NCBI RefSeq assembly: GCF_009857835.1
Contig: NZ_WWCL01000003.1
Coordinates: 682,001 to 746,000 of the forward strand
Length of the DNA stretch: 64,000 bases
Reading direction: 5' to 3'
Origin: Duganella fentianensis
GTDB taxonomy: Bacteria > Pseudomonadota > Gammaproteobacteria > Burkholderiales > Burkholderiaceae_D
Below the pieces are notes generated by a model that worked only from the letters and a program-made list of their open reading frames with translations, was not told where the DNA came from and did not search any database. The position numbers and the translations under genes were made by a program. Below, piece by piece: positions 1 to 9,626 of this stretch (positions are counted from its first letter, which is position 1; each line of letters starts with the position of its first letter).

Positions 1-1
1 G

Positions 2-349
2 CACGTGGGCTGCGCCAATGAAGACATCAACCGCAACGGCATACTCGATGCGGGCGAAGACCTGAACGGCAATGGCCTGCTCGATCCGGGCATTCCTGTC
101 ACGGTCAGCACCAATGTGACGACCGATGCCAAAGGGCAGGCGATCGTCTCGCTGGTCTACCCGCGCGACCGTGCCAACTGGCTCGATGTGAACCTGACGG
201 TACGCGGACAGGTGAACGGGAGTGAATCGAATTACACGGGTCTGGTACACTTACCGGGTTTGGCAGCAGATTTTGCGCTGCAGACGATCACACCGCCGGG
301 GCTGACTAGCCCTTACGGGACATCAACTTCGTGTAGTAACCCGAATTAA
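2..349 (+). CDS. C-terminal part of a secreted Ig-like/calcium-loop protein (5' truncated)
   Basis: The reading frame is open from the left edge to a TAA at 347-349, so only about 115 C-terminal residues are visible. Near its start it carries two adjacent acidic loops of the form DxNxNGxxDxxE (DINRNGILDAGE, then DLNGNGLLDPG). The first matches all liganding positions of an EF-hand/dockerin-like calcium loop; the second lacks the last acidic ligand. The rest looks like a beta-sandwich (alternating polar/hydrophobic, Val/Thr-rich) with a Ser/Thr/Pro-rich tail. This fits the end of an Ig-like-domain extracellular or surface protein, but the signal sequence and most domains lie outside the window. 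It ends 12 nt before the aroK-aroB gene on the same strand. Exact family is not recognised. Confidence 0.6.
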   Translation, partial: HVGCANEDINRNGILDAGEDLNGNGLLDPGIPVTVSTNVTTDAKGQAIVSLVYPRDRANWLDVNLTVRGQVNGSESNYTGLVHLPGLAADFALQTITPPGLTSPYGTSTSCSNPN

Positions 350-361
350 CTCGGACTGTTC

Positions 362-2005
362 ATGCCTAATGTGTTTCTAGTCGGCCTGATGGGGGCAGGA
401 AAAACCACCATCGGCCGCATCCTGGCGCGTAAGCTGGGGCTGCGTTTTATCGATTCCGACCATGAGATCGAAGCCCGTACGGGAGCCACCATCCCGTGGA
501 TTTTCGAAATCGAAGGGGAAGCCAGCTTTCGCCGCCGCGAGGCCGAAGTCATACGGGAACTCACGGGCCAGCAGGATCTGGTGCTGGCCACTGGCGGTGG
601 CGCCATCCTCAACCCTGAAAGCCGCGCCTATCTGAAGGAACGGGGCACGGTGATCTACCTGCGTGCCAGCGTCAACAGCATCCTGCAGCGCACCGCACAC
701 GACAAGAACCGTCCGCTGCTGCAAACGGCCGATCCGCGCAAGAAGCTCGAAGAGCTGATGGCCGTGCGCGATCCGCTGTACACGGAAGTCGCCGACATCG
801 TCATCGATACGGGACGTCCTAACGTACAATCCATGGTATCCAACATCCTGAACCAGCTGGAAACGCGCGCCTGCGAGGCCGCGCCCAACTGTGTGACTCA
901 AGCCCAGCCTTCCATGAACGAAGAATCCACCATCCTGTTAAATGTCGATCTGGGCGAGCGCAGCTACCCGATCTCTATCGGTCCTGCGCTGCTGCAGGAC
1001 CAGTCCCTGCTGGCGCGCCATGTGCACGGCAACAAGGTCGCCATCGTCACCAACACCACTATCGCGCCGCTGTATCTGGAGCGGGTGGAAGCGGGCCTGC
1101 GCGCTGCCGGCAAGCAGATCATCAGCATCGTGCTGCCGGATGGCGAAGAGTTCAAGAACTGGGAAAGTCTGATGAAGATTTTCGACGCACTGCTGGCCAA
1201 CAAGGCCGACCGCAAGACCACGCTGGTGGCGCTGGGCGGCGGCGTGATCGGTGATCTGTGCGGCTATGCGGCTGCCAGTTATATGCGCGGCGTGGATTTC
1301 ATCCAGGTGCCGACTACGCTGCTGTCGCAGGTGGATTCTTCGGTGGGCGGCAAGACCGGCATCAACCACCCGCTGGGCAAGAACATGATAGGCGCGTTCT
1401 ACCAGCCGCGTGCCGTGCTGGCCGATACCACCACGCTGGAGACTCTGCCGGAGCGCGAACTGGCAGCCGGTCTGGCGGAAGTGATCAAATACGGCGCCGT
1501 GATCGATCTGCCTTTCTTCGAGTGGATAGAAGCGAACATCGCCAAGCTGGTGGCGCGCGACAAGGGCGCACTGGCTTACGCGATTGCCCGTTCCTGCGAA
1601 ATCAAGGCGGACGTGGTACGTCAGGACGAACGCGAAGGTGGCCTGCGCGCCATCCTGAATTTCGGCCATACCTTCGGCCACGCCATCGAGGCAGGCATGG
1701 GCTATGGCCAGTGGCTGCACGGTGAAGCGGTCGGCTGTGGCATGGTGATGGCGGCCGATCTGTCGCAGCGCATGGGCTTTGTCGATGCGGCCACGGTGGA
1801 GCGCGTGCGCGCGCTGGTGGCTGCTGCCGGCCTGCCCGTCAAAGCGCCCGATCTGGGCACAGCGCGCTGGCTCGAGCTGATGGAAGTGGACAAAAAGAAC
1901 GAGGGTGGCGCCATCAAGTTCATTCTGATGAAACCGCTGGGCGCGCCCTGCATCACCAACGCGCCACAGGAACTGCTGCTGGCCACGCTGGCCGCGAGTA
2001 TTTAA
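362..2005 (+). CDS. aroKB: Fused shikimate kinase / 3-dehydroquinate synthase
   Basis: One 547-residue frame contains two complete shikimate-pathway enzymes. Residues 1 to about 172 are shikimate kinase (AroK): P-loop GLMGAGKTT at 8-16, the SD dyad after LGLRFID, and GGG near residue 79. After a linker (about 173-189), the remainder is 3-dehydroquinate synthase (AroB): [15 protein letters not shown] near 326-333, AEVIKYG, the metal-ligand stretch GHTFGHAIE and a later HGE. An ATG at 914 (residue 185) would give a normal-length 363-residue AroB, but no clear Shine-Dalgarno precedes it. AroB makes 3-dehydroquinate from DAHP (NAD, divalent metal); AroK phosphorylates shikimate three steps later. 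In most proteobacteria these are separate adjacent genes. Here no stop separates them, so either a true fusion or a sequence error removing a stop. dgt follows after 13 nt. Confidence 0.93.
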   Translation: MPNVFLVGLMGAGKTTIGRILARKLGLRFIDSDHEIEARTGATIPWIFEIEGEASFRRREAEVIRELTGQQDLVLATGGGAILNPESRAYLKERGTVIYLRASVNSILQRTAHDKNRPLLQTADPRKKLEELMAVRDPLYTEVADIVIDTGRPNVQSMVSNILNQLETRACEAAPNCVTQAQPSMNEESTILLNVDLGERSYPISIGPALLQDQSLLARHVHGNKVAIVTNTTIAPLYLERVEAGLRAAGKQIISIVLPDGEEFKNWESLMKIFDALLANKADRKTTLVALGGGVIGDLCGYAAASYMRGVDFIQVPTTLLSQVDSSVGGKTGINHPLGKNMIGAFYQPRAVLADTTTLETLPERELAAGLAEVIKYGAVIDLPFFEWIEANIAKLVARDKGALAYAIARSCEIKADVVRQDEREGGLRAILNFGHTFGHAIEAGMGYGQWLHGEAVGCGMVMAADLSQRMGFVDAATVERVRALVAAAGLPVKAPDLGTARWLELMEVDKKNEGGAIKFILMKPLGAPCITNAPQELLLATLAASI

Positions 2006-2018
2006 CCAGACTATAGCC

Positions 2019-3155
2019 ATGCTACCCGACGACTTCCTCGCCCCTTATGCTGCCCATGCATCGGGCGGCGTCGGGCGCCGCTATGCCGAAACACCGCATG
2101 CTTCGCGCAGCGAATTCCAGCGCGACCGCGACCGCATCATTCACTCGTCGGCTTTCCGCCGGCTCGAGTACAAAACGCAGGTATTCCTCAATCACGAGGG
2201 CGATCTGTTCCGCACCCGCTTGACCCACAGTCTGGAAGTGGCGCAGATCGGCCGTTCGCTGGCGCGCAATCTGCGCCTGAACGAAGATCTGGTGGAAGCC
2301 ATTTCGCTGGCCCACGATCTCGGTCATACGCCGTTCGGCCATGTGGGGCAGGATGTGCTCAACGAATGCATGCAGGAGCATGGCGGCTTCGAGCACAATC
2401 TGCAGAGCCTGCGCGTGGTGGACGAGCTGGAAGAACATTACGGCGCCTACGATGGCCTGAACCTGATGTTCGAAACCCGCGAGGGCATACTCAAGCACTG
2501 TTCGCTCAACAATGCCCGTCTGCTGGGCCCTGTCGCGCAGCGCTTTATTGACCGCACCCAGCCTTCGCTGGAAGCCCAGCTGACCAATCTGGCTGATGAA
2601 ATCGCCTACAACAGCCACGATATCGACGATGGTCTGCGTTCCGGCCTGATCACCATCGCCCAGCTGGAGCAGGTGGATTTCTTTGCGTGCCTGTGGCGCG
2701 ATGTGCAGCAGCATTTCCCCGGCCTGTCGGGCCGCCGTGCCATCTACGAAACCTTGCGCCGGCTGATTACAGCGCTGGCCGACGATCTGATCGTCACATC
2801 CAGCCGTTTGCTGGCCGATGCCGCACCGAAGAGCATAGACGAGGTGCGCGCGGCGCCGCCGCTGATCCGCTTCTCCGACCCTATGCGCAAGGATGCGACG
2901 GAACTCAAGCGCTTCCTGCGCGAGAATCTGTATCGCCACTACAAGGTGAACCGCATGCGCGTCAAAGCCAGCCGCATCGTGCGCGAACTGTATGGCGCTT
3001 TCATGGCCGACCCCGTGCTGCTGCCGCCCGACTATCAGGACAAGTCAGGCGACGTCAGCAAGCAGGCGCGCAAGATCGCCGACTACATCGCCGGCATGAC
3101 GGACCGCTACGCCATCCGCGAACACCGCCGCCTGTTCTCGCTCGAAGAACTGTAA
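2019..3155 (+). CDS. dgt: dGTPase-like HD-domain triphosphohydrolase
   Basis: 378-residue deoxyguanosinetriphosphate triphosphohydrolase-like protein, which cleaves dNTPs to nucleoside and tripolyphosphate. The N-terminal half carries the family HD signatures: [16 protein letters not shown], then [10 protein letters not shown] around residues 97-106, and [13 protein letters not shown] with the later Asp metal ligand. Length agrees with the short bacterial Dgt type rather than the 505-residue E. coli enzyme. The start at 2019 is 13 nt after the aroKB stop, so co-transcription is likely; the aroK-aroB-dgt order is common in betaproteobacteria. The stop is followed directly by a small inverted repeat (TTGAG-ATTA-CTCAA, 3157-3170) without a T-run. 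Confidence 0.93.
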   Translation: MLPDDFLAPYAAHASGGVGRRYAETPHASRSEFQRDRDRIIHSSAFRRLEYKTQVFLNHEGDLFRTRLTHSLEVAQIGRSLARNLRLNEDLVEAISLAHDLGHTPFGHVGQDVLNECMQEHGGFEHNLQSLRVVDELEEHYGAYDGLNLMFETREGILKHCSLNNARLLGPVAQRFIDRTQPSLEAQLTNLADEIAYNSHDIDDGLRSGLITIAQLEQVDFFACLWRDVQQHFPGLSGRRAIYETLRRLITALADDLIVTSSRLLADAAPKSIDEVRAAPPLIRFSDPMRKDATELKRFLRENLYRHYKVNRMRVKASRIVRELYGAFMADPVLLPPDYQDKSGDVSKQARKIADYIAGMTDRYAIREHRRLFSLEEL

Positions 3156-3214
3156 TTTGAGATTACTCAATCGTGCTACCTTGCTTGTCCCTGGAGCCAA
3201 GGGGAAGATGCGGC

Positions 3215-3592
3215 ATGGACGAGCAAATCTTAAAACTGGAGAAGCGCCTCACTTCGGTTGAAAACGAAGTGGAGTCCTTGCGGCTGGAGCGGCAGGAAAT
3301 GCGCCGCTATTTCGCGAGCAAGGAAGACATTCTGCGTATGGAAAGCCGGATTGCGCTGATGTTCGAGCAGTCCGCCAGTAAAACTGAGGTGCGGGCACTG
3401 GAACGCCATCTAGGCGAAGAATTTTCCACGCTGAACCAGCGCTCGGCGGAATTCGAGAAGCGCGTTACCAATGACCTCGGTGAAATACGCTTGCAAATGG
3501 CGCATCTCGAATTACGCATATTGCGCTGGCTAATCGGTACGGTGCTGACTATCACCGGCATCGTCGTGGCGGTGGTTAAGTTCTGGGTCTGA
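3215..3592 (+). CDS. Small coiled-coil protein with C-terminal membrane anchor
   Basis: 125 residues from the ATG at 3215, chosen because AAGGGGAAG lies about 8 nt upstream; the frame is open further upstream but without a better start. Residues 1-100 are charged with heptad-like spacing (LEKRLTSVENEVESL and similar), predicting a long coiled coil, and the last 20-25 residues form one transmembrane helix (LRWLIGTVLTITGIVVAVV) ending in KFWV. The architecture resembles bacterial DUF1640/CCDC90-like stalk-anchor proteins and the small protein at 33957-34322, but the N-terminal head typical of that family is missing. It converges on mutY with 23 nt between stop codons. Function unknown. Confidence 0.75.
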   Translation: MDEQILKLEKRLTSVENEVESLRLERQEMRRYFASKEDILRMESRIALMFEQSASKTEVRALERHLGEEFSTLNQRSAEFEKRVTNDLGEIRLQMAHLELRILRWLIGTVLTITGIVVAVVKFWV

Positions 3593-3615
3593 TCCGCCGC
3601 CACATCCTGTTTGCG

Positions 3616-4749
3616 CTAGTTGCTGCCAGCTAGTTCCAGCAGCAGTTTCTTGATGGGGGCGGGCAGGGCGGCTTCGCCCAGTTGTGCCAGCGGTAGCCAG
3701 ACGTAGGCTGCCTGCGCGGCCATCATGTGCCGTTGTGCCAGTGTGATGCGGTACGGTGCGATGTGCAGCTTGTAGTGTGTGAACATGTGAGTGACGGTGT
3801 TCAGGCGTTCATAGCTTTCCATCTTGCAAAACGGTGCGACTGCGCGCAGCAATTCGTCGTCCGCCACCGCGTTCGCATCCTTGCTCTCGTCGCTATCGTC
3901 GTCCGGCGCGGCCACATGGCCGGCCAGTTCCGGTAGCGACAGCAGGCCGCCCCAGATGCCGCTCGGTGGCCGCTGCTCCAGCAGCACGGCGCCGCCATCG
4001 ATTATCAGCAGCATGATGGCGTGCTTTTCGGGACTGGCTTTCTTCGGCTTGCGCACCGGCAGTTCTGCCGTGCGGCCCGTGTTGTAGGCCACGCAGCGCG
4101 GCTGCATGGGGCAGCGCGCGCAATCAGGTTTGCTGCGCGTGCACAGCGTCGCGCCCATATCCATCAGGCCCTGCGTGTAGGCCTCTATGCCCTGTTCGGG
4201 CAGCAGCGCCTCGGCACGGCGCCACATCATTTCTTCCGTCTTGCGTTCGCCCGGATAGGTGTCTACGCCATACACGCGGGCCAGCACGCGCTTGACGTTG
4301 CCGTCCATGATGGCGGCACGGCGGCCGCTGGAGAACGCTGCAATCGCCGCTGCCGTGGAGCGGCCTATGCCGGGCAGATCGGCCAGCAGCAGCGGGTCGG
4401 ACGGGAATACGCCGCCGTACTCGGCCACCACGCGCTGGGCACATTTGTGCAGGTTACGTGCACGGGTGTAGTAACCGAGCCCGCTCCACTGCGCCATCAC
4501 ATCTTCCACCGGCGCGGCAGCGAGGCTGGCCAGATCGGGGAAGCGCGTCAGGAAGCGCTGGTAGTAGCCTATCACGGCCGATACCTGGGTCTGCTGCAGC
4601 ATGATTTCGGACAGCCAGACCAGATAGGCGTCACGCGTGTTCTGCCATGGCAGCGTGTGCCGTCCATGCTGCTTCTGCCATGCCATCAGGGTGGCGGAAA
4701 AATCGGGATCGTGAAAATCGTCTCGTGCAAATTCGACTGCTAACTTCAT
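3616..4749 (-). CDS. mutY: A/G-specific adenine DNA glycosylase MutY
   Basis: 377 residues. Removes adenine mispaired with 8-oxoguanine. Visible: catalytic Glu48 in SEIMLQQT, helix-hairpin-helix LPGIG at 125-129, catalytic Asp149 in IMDGN, and the iron-sulfur Cys set 203/210/213/219 (C-x6-C-x2-C-x5-C). A C-terminal NUDIX-like 8-oxoG recognition domain follows. The frame is open upstream to 4947, but the ATG at 4749 has TCAGGAAACC just upstream and begins at the family start (MKLAVEFARDDFHD...). It is the last gene of the leftward run mutM, dynamin-like GTPase, mutY, 49 nt after the GTPase stop. Confidence 0.95.
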   Translation of the reverse strand: MKLAVEFARDDFHDPDFSATLMAWQKQHGRHTLPWQNTRDAYLVWLSEIMLQQTQVSAVIGYYQRFLTRFPDLASLAAAPVEDVMAQWSGLGYYTRARNLHKCAQRVVAEYGGVFPSDPLLLADLPGIGRSTAAAIAAFSSGRRAAIMDGNVKRVLARVYGVDTYPGERKTEEMMWRRAEALLPEQGIEAYTQGLMDMGATLCTRSKPDCARCPMQPRCVAYNTGRTAELPVRKPKKASPEKHAIMLLIIDGGAVLLEQRPPSGIWGGLLSLPELAGHVAAPDDDSDESKDANAVADDELLRAVAPFCKMESYERLNTVTHMFTHYKLHIAPYRITLAQRHMMAAQAAYVWLPLAQLGEAALPAPIKKLLLELAGSN

Positions 4750-4798
4750 AGGTTTCCTGAAATACTGGGGGCTGGTGCGGCGAGCGCTGACCGGCGTT

Positions 4799-6727
4799 CT
4801 AGGCGGCGGCGTCCAGCGCCGACCATTCTGCATTGATGGCGAGGCTGACCTGTCCGGCCAGCTCCAGCAAGGTGATCTTCTGCGCTGCCAGTTCCTGCTG
4901 GCTGGCTTCGAAGGCTTCGATCTTCTGTTCCAGACTGTCTGTTGCATCGTGGATGCGCTGGATCGACGCCTGCCGGTGCTTGAGCTGTTCCTTGTGCTGG
5001 CGGATCTGCGCTTCCAGCGGCGCCATGATCACTTTCAGCCAGGCTTCCGCATCCTGATTGGCGGACTTGAAGCAGGCCCGCACGCGCGAAGCGATGGTAT
5101 CAAAAAATTTCTCCATCAGTACTACGCGGCTGGTGGTAATCAGCGTGGCCGTGCCGAACTGCTTGTTGTAGATGGCTTCGATGGTGGCGATTTCGGAGCG
5201 ATAGGGCTGCAGCGTGAAGGCCATGGGCATGGCCAGCGACAGCCCGTGCTCGCTGGCGAAGCGGCGGTACATCACGGCCATCATGTCGCTGATTTCGGCC
5301 GTCTTGCGTTCGGCTGCATCGAGGTTGGCGTTGACGCGGGCGAAGTACTGGCGCATGGCTTCGCGCACACCCGTGAAAAAGCGGCTGTGCTGCATATCGC
5401 TGCGCACCTGCTCGATATCGTCGCGCACGATGTCCATGCCCATGCAGGTGTATAGCTCGGTAGACAGACGGGTGAAGACAGAGCGGGTGGCCTGCAGCGT
5501 GTACAGGCTGGCATCGAACTCCTTCTTCTCCACGTCGATGCGGCGGATCATGTGGCTGATCATGTTGTGGTTCTTGCCGCGCAGGCTAGTCAGTTCCACC
5601 AGCTGCTCGACGATGCCGCGGCTGCGTGCCTGCAGCAGCCCCAGTTGCGCGCTGCTGAGCGCCTGCAGTTCGTCCTGCAGTTGCTGGCGTACGATATCCT
5701 TTTTGGCCGTGATCAGCTGCTCGAACAGGGCCTGTTCCAGCGCCGGCAAACGGCTGCGTGCGAGCAGCTCGGCGTCGCCCGTGATGCGTGCCACCAGCCC
5801 CTTCTGGGCCGAGACGGGGAACACCTGACGGGTTTCCAGCCCCAGCGTGTGAGCAGCCTGTTCCTGCTGGCGGGCGATGTCGGCATCGATGTCGGCCGTG
5901 TTACGCAGTTCGTCCCACAGGCCGTCGATTTTGTTGAGCACCACGATACGGCCCGCACCCGCACCTATGTGCTGGCGCCAGACGTCGATATCGCTGCGCG
6001 TAACGCCGGCATCGGCAGCCAGGATGAACAGCACGGCGTGCGCATTCGGTATCAGATTGAGCGTCAGCTCGGGCTCGGTGCCGATGGCGTTCAGGCCCGG
6101 CGTATCGAGGATCACCAGCCCCTGCTTGAGCAGCGGGTGAGGGAAGTTGATGATGGCGTGGCGCCAGCGCGAAATCTCCACCATGCCGGCTTCGTCTATG
6201 GTCGCGGCGAGCGTGGGGTCTTCGTCGTCGTACAGGCCGTAGCGGCGCGCTTCTTCCACGGGCACGCGGCGCGTCAGGCCCACCTGCTTGAAGATTTCGT
6301 GCATGCCCGCGCCATCGTCGAGCGCTAGCGGCAGCACGGTCCAAGCCTCGGGCTGCTCACGGTAGTCGCTGGTGGACAGATGTTCGGCGCGGGTTTCGAT
6401 GGGTAGCAGCCGCAGCGACGGCGCATAGGCAGCGTCGTACATCAGCTCGGTTGGGCACATGGTGGTGCGGCCCGCCGCCGAGGGTAGCAGGCGCTGGCCA
6501 TAATCGGCAAAGAATATGGCGTTGATCAGCTCCGATTTTCCGCGCGAGAATTCGGCCACAAACGCGACCGACAGCTTGTCGTCAACTAGCCGCGCCAGCG
6601 TGCGGGCGATACGCTGCTCGGTGGCGCCATCGCTGAGGCCAGTGGCACGCATCCAGCTCTGATAGCCGGTCAGCGCGGTCAGTACGCTCTGGCGCCAAGC
6701 GCTGTAATGTTCGAAATCCCTGACCAT
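4799..6727 (-). CDS. Dynamin-like GTPase
   Basis: 642 residues. The N-terminal GTPase domain shows AEFSRGKSE (58-66) as G1, RTTMCPTE as the G2 threonine region, DTPGLN as G3 and NKID as G4. The rest is long helical/coiled-coil sequence as in the stalk of bacterial dynamin-like proteins, which remodel or tether membranes. The G1 loop is unusual: the first Gly of GxxxxGK[ST] is Ala, and Glu follows the P-loop Ser where Thr is common. No obvious transmembrane helix or signal peptide. The ATG at 6727 lies 11 nt after the mutM stop, and mutY starts 49 nt after this stop, so the gene sits inside an 8-oxoG repair transcription unit. Its physiological role is not established from sequence. Confidence 0.85.
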   Translation of the reverse strand: MVRDFEHYSAWRQSVLTALTGYQSWMRATGLSDGATEQRIARTLARLVDDKLSVAFVAEFSRGKSELINAIFFADYGQRLLPSAAGRTTMCPTELMYDAAYAPSLRLLPIETRAEHLSTSDYREQPEAWTVLPLALDDGAGMHEIFKQVGLTRRVPVEEARRYGLYDDEDPTLAATIDEAGMVEISRWRHAIINFPHPLLKQGLVILDTPGLNAIGTEPELTLNLIPNAHAVLFILAADAGVTRSDIDVWRQHIGAGAGRIVVLNKIDGLWDELRNTADIDADIARQQEQAAHTLGLETRQVFPVSAQKGLVARITGDAELLARSRLPALEQALFEQLITAKKDIVRQQLQDELQALSSAQLGLLQARSRGIVEQLVELTSLRGKNHNMISHMIRRIDVEKKEFDASLYTLQATRSVFTRLSTELYTCMGMDIVRDDIEQVRSDMQHSRFFTGVREAMRQYFARVNANLDAAERKTAEISDMMAVMYRRFASEHGLSLAMPMAFTLQPYRSEIATIEAIYNKQFGTATLITTSRVVLMEKFFDTIASRVRACFKSANQDAEAWLKVIMAPLEAQIRQHKEQLKHRQASIQRIHDATDSLEQKIEAFEASQQELAAQKITLLELAGQVSLAINAEWSALDAAA

Positions 6728-6738
6728 GGAGTCTGCCC

Positions 6739-7572
6739 TTATTTTTGGCAATGCACGCAGTAAAACGTGGAACGCTGGCCCTGCTTGATTTGCCGGATAG
6801 TGGTGCCGCACACTTTGCACGGCACACCAGCACGATCATAGACGAAATAGGTCTGCTGGAAGTAGCCCGATTGGCCATTTACGGCAATAAAGTCACGCAA
6901 GGTGCTACCGCCCTGCACGATGGCTTCGGCCAGCACGTCGCGTACCGTCTGCGCCAGCGTTTCGTAGCGCGCCAGGCTGATGCGGCCTGCCGGGGTTTTC
7001 GGATTGATGCGGGCACGGAACAGGCTTTCCGAGGCGTAGATATTGCCCACGCCGACTACGATATCGCCTGCCAGCAAAGCTTGCTTAACGGCGGTGCTGC
7101 GGCCGCGCGTGCGGTCGTACAGCAGCTTGCCCGTAAAGCCCGCTTCCAGCGGCTCCACGCCCAGTTCGCGCAGCAGTACGTGGTGTTCCAGCGCGCCGTC
7201 GGCAGCGTCATGCCAGAGCACGGCGCCGAAGCGGCGCGGGTCTTTCATGCGCAGGGCTTGCAGGCCTGCGTCGCTGTGCACCACCAGATCGATGTGGTCA
7301 TGCTTTTCCGGCGCTATGCCGGCCGGCATGATGCGCAGATGGCCGGACATGCCCAGATGGATGATCAGCGTGCCATGGTCGAAATGTACCAGCAGGTATT
7401 TGCCGCGCCGCCCAGTGGCGCGCACGGTGCGTCCCGCCAGTAGCTGATTGAGTTCGGGCGGGAAGGGCCAGCGCAGGCCATCGCGGCGCATCACCACGGA
7501 ATGCACGGTACGGCCTTCGAGGTGGGGCGCAACGCCGCGCCGGGTGACTTCAACTTCTGGTAATTCTGGCAT
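6739..7572 (-). CDS. mutM: Formamidopyrimidine-DNA glycosylase MutM/Fpg
   Basis: 277 residues. Bifunctional glycosylase/AP lyase excising 8-oxoguanine and FapyG. The mature N-terminus PELPEVE (Pro2 nucleophile, Glu3) fixes the start at 7572 although the frame is open to 7710. A mid-protein Lys lies in GRRGKYLL, H2TH helices follow, and a C-terminal zinc finger shows the Cys pairs CKVC and CVHC. It is first in the leftward mutM-GTPase-mutY run, and diverges from the TPR lipoprotein gene over a 202-nt gap. Confidence 0.96.
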   Translation of the reverse strand: MPELPEVEVTRRGVAPHLEGRTVHSVVMRRDGLRWPFPPELNQLLAGRTVRATGRRGKYLLVHFDHGTLIIHLGMSGHLRIMPAGIAPEKHDHIDLVVHSDAGLQALRMKDPRRFGAVLWHDAADGALEHHVLLRELGVEPLEAGFTGKLLYDRTRGRSTAVKQALLAGDIVVGVGNIYASESLFRARINPKTPAGRISLARYETLAQTVRDVLAEAIVQGGSTLRDFIAVNGQSGYFQQTYFVYDRAGVPCKVCGTTIRQIKQGQRSTFYCVHCQK

Positions 7573-7774
7573 CTGTTTCGCTTCTGGTCGGCTATGGTTG
7601 AGCGGGAAGGGCGTGCTGCGCCGGCGGTTCCTGTGCCTCCGGCCGGCCGCGAAATGGCTGCGGCGGGAGTGGAAAGCGGGCTGATCGGAATATTTGGTTA
7701 CACTAGTCAAACACGCCAGCCCGGTGCAGGGCGTAAAATCTGTCCGTAACTATACCGATCGCCAGGATTTACCC

Positions 7775-9613
7775 TTGAAAAACGCTTTTGCCATTGTAAC
7801 CTTGTCGGCCCTGCTGTCGGCATGTGCCACCGCCCCGCAACTGGCTTCCCCCGTCTCCACTGCTGCCGCCGATGCGACCAAGGCGGCCAGTACGCCCGAC
7901 AGCGCTGCTGCCAGGGAGGGCCAGCCCGCTCCTGCCGCTGAAACGCTGACGGCAAGTACTGACGCGCCCGCAGTGCCAGAGGTGGTATTGCCGAAAGTGG
8001 AGCTGACCAGCGAGCTGGTCTACCGCATCACCAAGGCCGAGCTGGAATTCAAGCAGGGTAACTGGCAGGGGCCGTATATCACCATGCTGGCACTGGCCCA
8101 GCAGACCCGCGACCCGCGGCTGGCGCAGCGGGCCACGGAAATGGCCATGACCGCTAAGCAGGGGCCGGAAGCGCTGTCGGCGATCCGCCTGTGGCGCGCG
8201 CTGGCGCCCGAGTCGGACGAGGCGATCCAGCTGCAGCTGGGCTTTTTGGTCAACAACCCCGATTTGCGCGAGGCGGAGCAGGTGTTTGCCTTGCGCCTCA
8301 AGCAGCTACCGGCGAAATCCCGTCCGCTGGCCATGTTCCAGATGCAGCAACTGCTGCTGCATCTGAAGGACAAGGCGGCCACTTTTGCGCTGCAGGAGCG
8401 CGTGCTGGCACCGTATGACGACATGCTGGAAAGCCATCTGATCATGGCCCAGAGTGCGTTCGCGCTCAACGATGCACCGCGCGCCTATGCGGAAGCGGAG
8501 CGGGCGCTGGCCATCAAGGCCGATTCCGAGCTGGCCGTGCTGACCAAGGCGCAAGTGTCGGGCAGTCTGGACAAGGCACTGGCCGTGCTGTCCGATTTCC
8601 TCGTCAAACACCCTCATGCCCACGAGGTGCGGGCCGCCTATGCCCGCATACTGATAGATGCCAAGCAGGTGGATGCGGCGCGCGAGCAGTTCCTCACCCT
8701 GCTCAAAGATCAGCCCGACAATCTGGCCACGCTGTATTCGCTGGGCGCCATGGCCATGCAGAGCAATGATCTGGTCAGCGCCGAGAAATACCTGTCGCGC
8801 TACGTGGACGTGCTGGCGCAGCAGCCCAACGACGAGCGTGATCCGGCCAAGGTGCTGATCATCCTGTCGCAGATCGCCGAACACCGTGGCGATCTGGCGG
8901 CCGCCTACAACTGGCTGGAGCAGATAGACGGCAGCGGCGATGACAAGGAATATCTGGCGGCGCGCCTGAAGATGGCGCAGCTGACGGCCAGACAGGGCAA
9001 GATAGACGAAGCGCGCGCCCAGCTGGCCGAACTCAAACCTAGCGACCAGAATGATCTGGCCCAGGTCTTCCTGGTCGATGCCCAGCTGCTGCGCGATGCC
9101 GGCGATGTGCTGACGGCTTTCGTGGTGCTGGAAAATGCCAACAAGCGCTTCCCCGGCAATCCCGACCTGCTGTACGAGTTTGCCCTGCTGGCTGAAAAGC
9201 TGGGCCAGATGGAACTGATGGAAAAAACGCTGCGTCAGGTCATGATCGCCGCGCCCGATAACCAGCAAGCCTACAACGCACTGGGCTACTCGCTGGCCGA
9301 GCGCAACGAGCGCCTGCCGGAAGCGTATAGCCTGATCGACAAGGCGCTGAAAATGGCGCCCGGCGATCCCTACATCATGGACAGCATGGGCTGGGTGCAA
9401 TTCCGCATGGGTAATCTCGATGAAGCGGAATCCATGCTGCGCCGTGCCTATGCCGCGCGCAACGATGCGGAAATTGCCGTGCACCTCGGCGAAGTGCTGT
9501 TCGTTAAAGGCGATCAGGCCGGTGCCAGAAAGCTCTGGCAGGAAGCCCAGCGCAAAGACCCGCAGAATGATGTGCTGAAAAGCACGCTGGCCCGCCTCAA
9601 GCAAAGCCTCTGA
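7775..9613 (+). CDS. TPR-repeat outer-membrane lipoprotein (TTG start)
   Basis: 612 residues from a TTG at 7775. This start gives a compact lipoprotein signal (KNAFAIVTLSALLSAC) with lipobox LSAC and Cys17, and an AGGA lies about 8 nt upstream; the longer frame from 7694 would bury the signal peptide. Ala at +2 predicts outer-membrane sorting. An Ala/Pro-rich linker is followed by many tetratricopeptide-like helical repeats, clearest near the C-terminus (AYNALGYSLAERNERLPEAY and the following repeat). Betaproteobacteria keep such a gene upstream of lolB-ispE-prs. It is probably an envelope scaffold; partner unknown. Followed after 13 nt by lolB. Confidence 0.85.
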   Translation: MKNAFAIVTLSALLSACATAPQLASPVSTAAADATKAASTPDSAAAREGQPAPAAETLTASTDAPAVPEVVLPKVELTSELVYRITKAELEFKQGNWQGPYITMLALAQQTRDPRLAQRATEMAMTAKQGPEALSAIRLWRALAPESDEAIQLQLGFLVNNPDLREAEQVFALRLKQLPAKSRPLAMFQMQQLLLHLKDKAATFALQERVLAPYDDMLESHLIMAQSAFALNDAPRAYAEAERALAIKADSELAVLTKAQVSGSLDKALAVLSDFLVKHPHAHEVRAAYARILIDAKQVDAAREQFLTLLKDQPDNLATLYSLGAMAMQSNDLVSAEKYLSRYVDVLAQQPNDERDPAKVLIILSQIAEHRGDLAAAYNWLEQIDGSGDDKEYLAARLKMAQLTARQGKIDEARAQLAELKPSDQNDLAQVFLVDAQLLRDAGDVLTAFVVLENANKRFPGNPDLLYEFALLAEKLGQMELMEKTLRQVMIAAPDNQQAYNALGYSLAERNERLPEAYSLIDKALKMAPGDPYIMDSMGWVQFRMGNLDEAESMLRRAYAARNDAEIAVHLGEVLFVKGDQAGARKLWQEAQRKDPQNDVLKSTLARLKQSL

Positions 9614-9626
9614 TAGCCGCACTCAC

